Shown here one piece after another: positions 11,454-23,000 of a stretch of DNA of 64,000 nucleotides (position 1 is its first letter; every line of letters begins with the position of its first letter). Under the pieces are notes generated by a model. The model saw only the letters and a program-made list of their open reading frames with translations, was not told the origin of the DNA and searched no databases. The position numbers and the translations under genes were made by a program. The stretch spans positions 656,918 to 720,917 of the forward strand of contig SCFE01000083.1 in the NCBI GenBank assembly GCA_004352715.1. The letters run 5' to 3'. This stretch comes from Hofstenia miamia. Taxonomy: Eukaryota > Xenacoelomorpha > Acoela.

Positions 11454-12920
11454 CCCAGGTTGAAAAATAATTCTAATCTTACTATTTTTAGCCTTATACT
11501 AAACAAACTTATTAAACTTACTAGTCCCTAGCATTCTACAACAATCTTAATAATCCTAAGAATATTTTTTAGTAAGTTTACTAAGTATCACTTTAAATAA
11601 TAATCTTAGTAATTTTAAGACTTTTTGTTAATAACATTACTAAGTCTAAGTATAGTGCTTTATATGAATAACATAGTAAAATTTTCATAAAAAATATATC
11701 AAAATTTCCGACAAAATGTTGTCTATATCTCTTTTTTCCTAACATAAATATATCCGGAATAAATAACAACTGGTCTTAATAAATTTAATATATTGAAATT
11801 AGAGGAGATTCCCATGCTTATGAGATTCCCAAATACATCAGATAGGTTCTGATAATAATCATCATGGTTTTTCTTATGGTAAAATTTAAAGTTTTCTGAC
11901 AAGAATGTTGTATGTTATGATTTAAGAAGTCACCCATATTATATTTTACAATAAAAAATGTATGAAAAGTTATTTTATTTTTGTTAAATTATAAATGTAT
12001 GAAAAGATAATTTATATTTTTAATGCAAATATGTACGACAAAATACATATTCTAAATTTTTATTAAAATAAAAATGTGATATAGATTGAAACACAGACAT
12101 TTTGAATTAAAGTTTGCAGTTTACGCCGCAATTACGAAATTCTAATTGCAATGAAATATTTCTCCAGATATAATGCATTGCAGCGTTATCTGATGCTAAG
12201 TTATCGAAACATGAACAAAAGGTAGCAGATTATATTATGCAATCTAAAACCGCTTCTATAAACTTGAATCTAAATGAGAAGCTTACGTGTTTAAGAATTT
12301 GCAACCTTCAACTTTATTAATAAGTTATTATAAGCTTTATGTTATATGCAACGTTTATTATCAACTATCTAATAAACGATTTACTGCATGCATTGTTAAA
12401 TTTGGAATACTAAATATTAAGTTACTCTTTTGTGTGTGTAAACTTTTTATTTATTCCATCTTGTTAAATACATTAAATGTGTTTATTTGCCTATTTATAT
12501 TATTTTTACAAATTAATGTCCAATATTATATTATTTTTTCAACACATTAATGTCCAATCTGAAAAAATGAATGCAACACATCAGCGGTTTTCTGAAAAAA
12601 TGAATGTCAGTATCAGAGGTGTTCATGGACAACTCAAATGAAGGACAACAGTGGATTTTAAATTTTGCCTGATTGGTATTTAAGTGCAAGCATATTTTGC
12701 AAATATAATTTTCAATTGTTTGATTTTACTAATCGCGTAACACGCAAAGATGATTATTTTACTATCTGCGTAATAAGCAGCGATGAATATTTTACTAAGC
12801 AAATAATACGCAGCGATTATTATCGTACTAACTGCGTAATACGCGGCGTCACTATCTTGGTAATATTGACATAGCATAGTACTTAAACTTACTAAGATTG
12901 CTAATTATTTTTAACCTGGG
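11454..12920. mobile_element. Inverted-repeat-bounded element, about 1.47 kb
   Basis: The left end CCCAGGTTGAAAAATAATT at 11454 and the inverse of the right end (CCCAGGTTAAAAATAATTAG, ending at 12920) match over about 30 bases, including AATCTTA further in. Words of the type CTTAGTA are frequent inside the left third. No transposase is visible, so it would be non-autonomous. I could not find a clean target duplication next to the ends, and the superfamily is unknown. The inside contains a 33-bp tandem repeat. Confidence 0.6.
12724..12860. repeat. 33-bp tandem repeat, about four units
   Basis: Units start with TTTTACT or a variant at 12724, 12757, 12790 and 12823, exactly 33 bp apart, and each contains a TGCGTAATACGC-like core. 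As 33 is divisible by three, both strands stay open across the array and the minus strand reads an 11-residue repeat (AAYYxxSKIII). There is no sign that it is a real protein. Confidence 0.85.
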
Positions 12921-12959
12921 CAGACATCAGGGTAATAAGCACTGAACAGAATTATATGG

Positions 12960-13372
12960 AAAAAATCAAAAGAAGATTCCTGAGATACGAAACAAAACAT
13001 TTGTTAACATTGGAAAGTCAAATTTTAGTGAAGAAATATTTGATTTGAATTCAACAGGAAGTAACAAAGAAAGGCAATTCTCGTTTACATTAGTGAACGA
13101 ATGTACATTGAAACATATTATTGAAAATCTTAACTGTAGCAATTTTTCAGGATCCTTATAAATACCTATTTTATAATAAAACAATCCTGTTTATTATTTC
13201 TTATCCACCTAATTTTGATTATTTGATATGTGCATCATCACCAAAACATTTCCTAATTGTCTCAAAAAGCAGACATCGCACCAATATATAAAAGGTGATC
13301 CTTGAATTCCCGAAAACTATCGCCCAATCAGCATTTTAAACACCTTTAGCAAAATTGTTTTATTTATTATTA
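12960..13372 (+). pseudogene. LINE reverse-transcriptase fragment
   Basis: In broken plus-strand frames the sequence gives FSFTLVNECTLKHIIENL and then YIKGDP, a stop, IPENYRPISILNTFSKIV. The second part is the conserved RT0/RT1 block (KKGDxxxPxNYRPISIL) of non-LTR retrotransposons. Both ends are missing. It is a dead 5-prime and 3-prime truncated copy. Confidence 0.75.
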
Positions 13373-13755
13373 TTATTTTTACACCGACAAAACACAATCG
13401 GAAACACAAACATGCCAAACACATTCACTGACTTTTTACACTGAGCTCACCACATACATAGACTCATAGAGTCATTATCATTATATATTATATATTTAGC
13501 TTGTAGTTTAATTGTATCTTTCAGCAAATATACTGCTTTGACTCCTATTATTATTATTTAGCAATAAATTGGCATTAACACTTAATGTTATAATTAATCG
13601 ATTTTCACAGAAATTGCAAATACTGTAAATTGCAAAATTTTTTTATGGTCATGTTTTGCTGCTACCTTAAATTTAGTATATATAAAAAGTAGCGGCTGAT
13701 TTTTAAAATAACTGTTTTTATCATAATTATATTTATAATTTTTTGCAAAGCTTAC
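13373..13755. other. AT-rich DNA, beginning of dynein intron 9
   Basis: No gene is seen. The splice donor of dynein exon 9 (GTAAGC on the minus strand) is at 13755 and downward. Confidence 0.5.
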
Positions 13756-14018
13756 GGGTGATCAATAAGAGTTAACTGTGTGTATGGAACAGAAATTCTT
13801 TGCCGAAGTTCTTCTGCCCATTTTAGTTGACCAGAAATAGCGGGCATATTTCGATGTACAGCATGTACATCCGACGCTAGTAGGGTACGTTGCCGATCTA
13901 GTAGTTGTTTACCTTCCGCCAAAATTTCATCCATATACTTGATAATGGACTTATAATTCGATTGAAAATCTGCTTTGACTAAGGGACGCTCCAAGAACGT
14001 TCCAAAACATTCAGATAT
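13756..14018 (-). CDS. Dynein heavy chain exon 9
   Basis: It encodes FGTFLERPLVKADFQSNYKS and HRNMPAISGQLKWAEELRQR, matching LLxRPxIxxxF and NMPPVAGxLxWxxxLxxRI. 263 nt, phase 2 out, donor GTAAGC. The next exon should begin with one base completing a Pro codon; none was found down to position 1. Confidence 0.95.
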
Positions 14019-17000
14019 CTAAAAATTTTAAACTATAAATATACGAAATTACCTAGTTCAAATAGTATATAATGTGTTCTGTCGACATCAATAAAAAAAA
14101 TAATAAAATTGCAATTGAGTTCAAAATTTAAACTATTATAATTGAAAATTAAGAATTATTTTTATAGAAAATCGAATTATTCCAAAAGGCGGTCTGCTTA
14201 ATCTAGCATTAAAGATTATATCCATTTGAATTGGATAATATTGTACAATCTTTGAAATTCCCACTTATTTAAACAATAAATCTTACTAAGAAATAGTGTA
14301 TGCTTACGTTTGTTGAATCGTACAAAACCAAATTACCGGATAGCATTTAAAATACAGAAGATGGAACTTGTGAGCAATTTATCAGATATTGTGATGATAA
14401 ATAAATTGCTAACTTTTAAATTTCACAGACTACATTCATATAAATAACCACAAAAAATGTTGATTTCTTGAGAAGGCTAACTAAATATACAGTATATTTT
14501 CTCTGCAAACTGCTGGAATTTGATAAGTTGATGAGTTTTAACTCAATAATTTTTCTACAAATGATAGAAGTTGGTGTGTTTCAATATAATTTTTTGAGAA
14601 CTTAAGGGCATTTATAATTACAAATATCATAACGTTGATCACAACTTATTTTATTACAGCATTCAAGAAATTAAGTCTTTCATCTTTGAAAAATGATGAA
14701 TTTTCTCTTGCTGCTATTAAAGAATTTAAAAAATCAGACTTTGCTAGTTTATTTTAACAATTGTTTAAATGTAGAATCTTCCAAATAACTGAGTTTATAT
14801 CAAAGCTCTCCTAAGATTCACATGATCTAACTTTATTTTTTATGAAAAGTATAGGTACCTTTTTTATTGCTATTATTGAAGTTGAATCAGTAACTGCTTC
14901 ACAAGCAACTGCCGACAGTCGACGATCCAGATCCATTAAATTTTTGTTGAACAAACTCAAAGATTGATCAAATCTCTAAAAGTACCCAATTATTTTGAAC
15001 CTATCTAATTTTGAATTTAGTGTAAGCTGAAATTTCAAATTATTACGTCAATCACAAAATATTTTTACTTGTGAAATTATATTTTACAACATATACAGCA
15101 GGGTGAAAAACGGGTCGGGTTGTGGTCTAACAATAAACCACTACCCAATCCAACAAGTTTAGCATTGACCTGCGACCCGACCCGGCTAAAGAATTATTAC
15201 TAATAATAATAGTCTTTAATCAAATCTGTAAATTACAGCTGATTTATAGAATAAATAAAACAAATTTAAAAATGATGAAAGAATCGGAGATTTCTATTCG
15301 TAAATATTTCTCTTTGTTTAGATATTGTCCAGTGGGGAGTATAATAAGCACAAAATATTATAACATAAGAGCATCAATAAAAATATTTTATTCGCAAATC
15401 GCCATATTGTCTACTTTGAACAAGTATGGACTTAGGTGTTTTATGTGATGAACATTTTCTTGGCCTAAACATATTCGAACTCAAATTTCAAAGCCTACAA
15501 GATATTTTATATGATAAAAAACGTTTCTTACACATTACCCATTCACATTATGAAATATTTTATGTATCTTATATTCTTCCCATTCTCATGTATGGCTCTC
15601 CTGTTTGATAACCTTCTAAGGACTGCATAAAATTGTTAGAAAAGTTCCAAAACAATGGCTTGGCTTAATTATATTTAGATCTAATTACTACAAGGGGCTA
15701 AAGAACGTCAATATTTTCCAATATGTCTTCTCCGAGATTATGAATATCTCATTTCATACTATAAAATGGTACATCAAAGGTACAATTTTGATATTTTGAA
15801 TTTTATATCCTTTTTTTGCCCACAAAATATTTTCTGAGAAGAACTGAGAACGTCTTGCTTAATGCGGAGAAGATACGTCCGCAATTGTCTTTAAATTCTT
15901 ATATTAACAGTTACCGAAATAACCAAGAATATTCAAAATAATACAAAGATAAACTTTATGTATGGAAATAGCAGAATTAAAATGAAGATTTATAATTATC
16001 TATGTGAAGTATTTGAAAATATACCTAACGAATATTCTATGAAAGATACTACCATTCTCACTTTTTAATTAGTATTATATTATCATATTATGATCTGCAT
16101 TATGCAATTAACGTGTTTTACTAATACAATAAAAAATTAAAAAATTATTCAAATCTAAGAATTTCAAAAATTTCAATGTTTGACTTCTTAAATTTTCCTT
16201 AAATCTGTTAGTGTTCTTTTAACATAATAATTATATATGACTCAAGACCGACCCGACCCACGGGTCGGGCTGAATCGCTTATCACTCTGATATACAGGCT
16301 GAGCTAATAAAGTGGCTGCAATTAGTAAAAAGCAAATTCATAATGTATATCAATTATTTTGTGCATTTGTAATAAATTATTTGTTGTGCTAACATATTTG
16401 AAATGGAATACATACAATCATTTACAAATTTTGAAAGTAATATAGAATTAACACCGCTTCAGGAAAAAAAATATTCTTTTTAAACTTTTGCCATTGTATT
16501 TAAAAATAAATATTTTGTAACTACGCTTAGGAAACAAAGATATTCCAATTTTCTTAGATGCTTTTATTAATTTCAGTTGTTTTAACGGTTCAAACAAATG
16601 CTGCGAATTTTCGACTGTAAGACTATAACAACAAAAACTTTTTCAAGTATGTCTTCAAACTTCAGTGATAATATATTGAACAAGATAGATGTTTGCAGTG
16701 ATGTTGTAATCTCATTTTCTTAAAAAGCAATAGCTGCTCATACGTCATCGCTTCGAAAAGAGAGCATCACATCATGTAAGGATGATGCTTACAGTTTTTG
16801 AAAGTCATAATTATAAATATTGGACAAAGTGAACAGGATAAAAGGTTATGTTAATATAATAAACCCCATTCTACACATCTGCCTATCAAGTTCTTTATCA
16901 ATTCCTCTTTATATGCTCTTTGGGTTTGTTAAGTTTTTCCTTGAAAACTTGTTAATAGACATTTTCATAAAAATTATCCATAGCAAAAGAGATAAAATTA

Positions 17001-17064
17001 CTACAATACTATGAATGTTGTATGCAAACAGTTTTTTATAGTTCAATACATAAATAAATGTATC

Positions 17065-17098
<34 letters not shown>

Positions 17099-20000
17099 NN
17101 NNNNNNNNNNNNNNNNNNNNNNNNNNNNNNNNNNNNNNNNNNNNNNNNNNNNNNNNNNNNNNNNNNNNNNNNNNNNNNNNNNNNNNNNNNNNNNNNNNNN
17201 NNNNNNNNNNNNNNNNNNNNNNNNNNNNNNNNNNNNNNNNNNNNNNNNNNNNNNNNNNNNNNNNNNNNNNNNNNNNNNNNNNNNNNNNNNNNNNNNNNNN
17301 NNNNNNNNNNNNNNNNNNNNNNNNNNNNNNNNNNNNNNNNNNNNNNNNNNNNNNNNNNNNNNNNNNNNNNNNNNNNNNNNNNNNNNNNNNNNNNNNNNNN
17401 NNNNNNNNNNNNNNNNNNNNNNNNNNNNNNNNNNNNNNNNNNNNNNNNNNNNNNNNNNNNNNNNNNNNNNNNNNNNNNNNNNNNNNNNNNNNNNNNNNNN
17501 NNNNNNNNNNNNNNNNNNNNNNNNNNNNNNNNNNNNNNNNNNNNNNNNNNNNNNNNNNNNNNNNNNNNNNNNNNNNNNNNNNNNNNNNNNNNNNNNNNNN
17601 NNNNNNNNNNNNNNNNNNNNNNNNNNNNNNNNNNNNNNNNNNNNNNNNNNNNNNNNNNNNNNNNNNNNNNNNNNNNNNNNNNNNNNNNNNNNNNNNNNNN
17701 NNNNNNNNNNNNNNNNNNNNNNNNNNNNNNNNNNNNNNNNNNNNNNNNNNNNNNNNNNNNNNNNNNNNNNNNNNNNNNNNNNNNNNNNNNNNNNNNNNNN
17801 NNNNNNNNNNNNNNNNNNNNNNNNNNNNNNNNNNNNNNNNNNNNNNNNNNNNNNNNNNNNNNNNNNNNNNNNNNNNNNNNNNNNNNNNNNNNNNNNNNNN
17901 NNNNNNNNNNNNNNNNNNNNNNNNNNNNNNNNNNNNNNNNNNNNNNNNNNNNNNNNNNNNNNNNNNNNNNNNNNNNNNNNNNNNNNNNNNNNNNNNNNNN
18001 NNNNNNNNNNNNNNNNNNNNNNNNNNNNNNNNNNNNNNNNNNNNNNNNNNNNNNNNNNNNNNNNNNNNNNAGAGGAAAAATTTTGCAGTTGCTGATAGCG
18101 AGTAACACTTGTAGATACCGAAGATACTGACACGCCCATTCTAACACCTATAGCGTGATAATTGTACCCCTCCTTGTGCAAGATATGAATTTGAGCACGC
18201 TTTGTTTGTGAAATTTCACTACCACTGACCATATTTCAAACTATAATGATAGTGCTTTTTCAGTGAAAATGTATTGTGTGTAAATCTAAAGTTGTGTTAA
18301 TTTGATTGGCTAAATGAATCTGTTGTAAATTCTACGAAAAAATTGGGAATTCCAGGAATTTTATGAAGTTTCCAGGAAATAGCATAAAACACGCTTTAGA
18401 CAGGTTACTGTTACCAAACGTTTGGCCAGTACTGTATGTATATACTGTATATATATGTTTTATGACTACGTAACACCTATTATATATTCGTATAATATAC
18501 CTTATCATTTAAATCCAAACAGTCAAATTTCCCTTCTCCAATTTCTTTGAATACTGTAGTAAATTCTTCTCGAATGGCAGCCAGTTGGTTACTTAAAAGT
18601 TTTCCTTTTAATCCACCCATTTCGAACTTTTCCAGTTTATCATACTCAACAGCATTAGTGAATATAAACTAAATAGAAACATTTTAAATACTTTCAACTT
18701 GTGTATAAAGTCGTTGCATTTTTTATAATCATTTTATTATGTTACATTGACTTATTTACCTTTATTGATTTAAGACGCTCATATAAATTATCAAACTCAG
18801 AAAATACTAGCTCAGGAGTGAAATCCCAAGTTTTTACTCCTGTGTCATTTTCAGGAAACATCGCTGGAATCCCCGCACTGAGTTCAGCAAATACATTTCT
18901 GTAGTGTTGCATTGTTTCCATTGCCTCCAAAATTTTGAACAACCCGTCCTCTGGTTCCATTTGCATCAACGAAGAAGAATCCAAGAAACTTCGAGTCTAA
19001 ATAAATTTGCAAATTGATAGTTAACAGTATAAATAATAATGAAATCCCTGTTTAGCATAAATTAGACTCAAAAATTTTTTACCATAGCTATGAAGTCTAT
19101 TGTAAGTGACATAATGTAAATTTAAAAAAAGTTAATCTTAAGCGCTTATACCGGAAAATGTCTTTATGATAAAATAGGTCAATCTGTCCTNTGTCCTTCA
19201 GTATCACAATCAGACCTGCTTAAAGCTTTATGTATTAAGTAATCTGCGTTTGCAATATTATTATTATTAGTTCCCTAGGTAATTTCCTCAAAAAATAAAA
19301 GTAGAATCAAATACGTTTTTAATGTGAGCTACCTATGAGCATTAACTTTGGAAATAGACACAAATAGTGTATTTTTGAAGAAATGGAAGGGAGTGGAATT
19401 CTTAATTTTTCTTTACTTACAATCAAATATCCCAACAAAATATGAGATGAAAAATTTAAATATACAGATCTGAACAAAAGTATTCAGACAGTTACCAATG
19501 TAATAATTAAAACAATTTAGCGAGTTTGTTGCTTACAATAATGGGTTAATGGAGTTAAATAATTAAAATGTATCCCCTAGCACTTCTAGAAAACAATTTG
19601 AATACAATATAATTATGACTTAACGTCTCTTCTTTGTATCTTATGTAACTAGAACTTTCTGAGAGTTGGACAAAAGTATTGAGACATCACTCTAAAATAA
19701 TGTTTACTTAAATTTTGTGAATAGTTATTAAAATCAATTTTACTGCGTACCCATTGCCAAAGATTTTAACTTTACTTACATCTAAGATTATGCCCTGATG
19801 CCTTCCTGAATCGATTAGAAAATAATTTTTTTCGAGAAGTACTTAAGAGTTAAACTTAGCCTCCATTAGTCAGTTCACAAGTGTTACAAGAATTCCTGTT
19901 GGGTGCATTATAACAAAATTTAAGAGAGATTAAACAATATTGGTGCTCAAGAAAACAGTGCCCTCGCAAATACTCTATAGAGATGATAATGCTCTATTTT

Positions 20001-23000
20001 ATATATGGAGGAGGGAGAGTGGTGTGCAGTTAATCATCTTTGCAAATGCATTGTTAGAAGAATTCTACTATGATATCAATTTATGGGTAGAATTTGTTGA
20101 ATTGCAATTAAAAAATCATATATTTTCGAAACACAAGAGAAAAATAGGCTCAGATGGGTGCATTACCTCAAAAAACGTATGCTACCCAGTATAGGATTAG
20201 GGTTATATCCTCGGATGAGAGCAAAATCGAACTATGCTTTATGCGCCTGGAGTACATTAGGAGGCGATCAGTGCTATCAAAGAGAGTTTGCCGCCACTAC
20301 ATGACNNNNNNNNNNNNNNNNNNNNNNNNNNNNNNNNNNNNNNNNNNNNNNNNNNNNNNNNNNNNNNNNNNNNNNNNNNNNNNNNNNNNNNNNNNNNNNN
20401 NNNNNNNNNNNNNNNNNNNNNNNNNNNNNNNNNNNNNNNNNNNNNNNNNNNNNNNNNNNNNNNNNNNNNNNNNNNNNNNNNNNNNNNNNNNNNNNNNNNN
20501 NNNNNNNNNNNNNNNNNNNNNNNNNNNNNNNNNNNNNNNNNNNNNNNNNNNNNNNNNNNNNNNNNNNNNNNNNNNNNNNNNNNNNNNNNNNNNNNNNNNN
20601 NNNNNNNNNNNNNNNNNNNNNNNNNNNNNNNNNNNNNNNNNNNNNNNNNNNNNNNNNNNNNNNNNNNNNNNNNNNNNNNNNNNNNNNNNNNNNNNNNNNN
20701 NNNNNNNNNNNNNNNNNNNNNNNNNNNNNNNNNNNNNNNNNNNNNNNNNNNNNNNNNNNNNNNNNNNNNNNNNNNNNNNNNNNNNNNNNNNNNNNNNNNN
20801 NNNNNNNNNNNNNNNNNNNNNNNNNNNNNNNNNNNNNNNNNNNNNNNNNNNNNNNNNNNNNNNNNNNNNNNNNNNNNNNNNNNNNNNNNNNNNNNNNNNN
20901 NNNNNNNNNNNNNNNNNNNNNNNNNNNNNNNNNNNNNNNNNNNNNNNNNNNNNNNNNNNNNNNNNNNNNNNNNNNNNNNNNNNNNNNNNNNNNNNNNNNN
21001 NNNNNNNNNNNNNNNNNNNNNNNNNNNNNNNNNNNNNNNNNNNNNNNNNNNNNNNNNNNNNNNNNNNNNNNNNNNNNNNNNNNNNNNNNNNNNNNNNNNN
21101 NNNNNNNNNNNNNNNNNNNNNNNNNNNNNNNNNNNNNNNNNNNNNNNNNNNNNNNNNNNNNNNNNNNNNNNNNNNNNNNNNNNNNNNNNNNNNNNNNNNN
21201 NNNNNTGAATGAATAAATTAGAAATAAAGTCAATAAGCAATGTTTATTTATGTTTCAAAAATCAGATAATAATATATATATTAAGCTCCCTTTCGATGTC
21301 AAAGTTCAAAAGGTTAGAAAAATAATTAAAATTTTCACATCACACAACCACTCGTCCCACCCCAACGGGTCGCCATTTTTCAGCATTCATTTCTCTAATA
21401 AGTTATCCCACTTTTTGTAGGGCAGATAAATATATCTAGCTATTATTTTTTAACTGAAAATGTCAACAGACATTTGCGGAAATTATTTAGATCATACCTT
21501 GAAGATCGATTTTAATGTGTTACTATCAATGGATTTAAATCTAACCTTCTGCTAATAACTAGTGGTATTCCTCAGGGATCTGTCTTAGGACCACTTTTAT
21601 TTATTATTTTTATTAATGATCTATCTGAATCTTGTTTGTTTAGCCTTCCGTACTTATTTGCCGATGATGTGCAGATAAACTATTTTGATGACAATATTTT
21701 ATTGCTACGGTGAGCCCAGGAACAAAAAGTCAATGAAAACTGATTGTAGTACTAAGGTATATATGGGCAGCGCCGAACCAAAATTTTTTTCACCCGAACA
21801 TTTTTTTACAACCGTGACCCCTAACAATGATGACTTAATCAATTTAAGTGTATAAATATATCGATATCTATCAAAATATTGACTATTTTAAATGCATGTT
21901 GCACCAAAAAATATTTTGTTAAAATGAATTTTTTCAGACCACCTTTGACACAGACCCCAATCAAAAAATTATTCCTCTTTAACTTTATCTTTTTCCCAGA
22001 TAGTTTTTAGGAAACGTCAGAAAAAATCAGCTAAAAACATTAATTTAAAGCAAAATTATGGACAAAGACAACATGGGGGCCAAAGCGCCTCCCTCAATGC
22101 GTTGAAGGTTAAAGCGAAATCCATCAAATCGTTTAGTTAACAAAAAATCGAAGAGATTTTTTTCGTGGATCTCACTTATATATTATTTACATTTTTTAAT
22201 TGACTAATACTATTATACACTCCATTATTATTATCGGAATTAAATTGAAGTTAACTGAATTGGAAAGACTATTTGGAGTGAAACGAGTCTACATGGTTAA
22301 CTATTTGAAATAAATATATATTAAGAACTTGAAGGCCAGGTTAGGTCGCCTGTCAATTTTTATTTGATTAAGAAATTTCCAAGGAGAGCCGAGCCACGCC
22401 AGGAAGATAGTTAGCAGCCGGCTGATTTGAGATGTTTCAGACGGTCAACAAACGACTTGCTTAAAAGCTTGAGCTGAGCAGGCTGCCTGAAAAAATGTTT
22501 AATTATTGAATTCGGAGAGTTCATGTGTTGTTAAATGGGATAAGAGACTCCATTGTTTCATAACATAGGTTTTTAGACACCATTAAGTCTTTTGAGAGTA
22601 TTATCCTGTAAATACATATAATATTGTCTTCTTGAATGAGAATTTTGTAGGACATTAGTAGGATTTGAATTTATGGTTATTTATATTAGGCTTAAAAATT
22701 CCAAAGATTTATAATGGGTGTGTGCAGTCTATTTACCTTATAAAGTTTTAGAAATGAAATGAAAATTGAGAATAAATCAGAGCAATGGTCTAGTGTCTAG
22801 TCATTAATGAATTCCCACATATTGAGAGAATAACCCTATTATGGGACAGCCTAAAATTTTAGATTGTGTTTTTGCTAATTTACATCGGATGTACAATGGT
22901 GGGTGTGACATGGAACTAAACTAAATATTTTCATACACGCAGCTCGGTAAAGTATATACATAATTTCTTTTTGTATTTTACTCGTGTTTTACCAGTACCA

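Larger units (their letters stand above)
14976..18500 (-). other. Dynein intron 7 (3.5 kb)
   Basis: It holds the hAT-type element at 15099-16289, AT-rich DNA at 16300-17060, a (TA)n tract running into a 972-base gap (17099-18070), and a Tc1 5-prime fragment (18071-18434). Confidence 0.85.

Noticed and set aside
12724-12860. CRISPR-like array
   Set aside because: Units are adjacent without unique spacers and the genome is eukaryotic; it is a plain tandem repeat.
12680-12877. Repetitive minus-strand peptide as a real protein
   Set aside because: It is simply the 33-bp tandem repeat read in an open frame.
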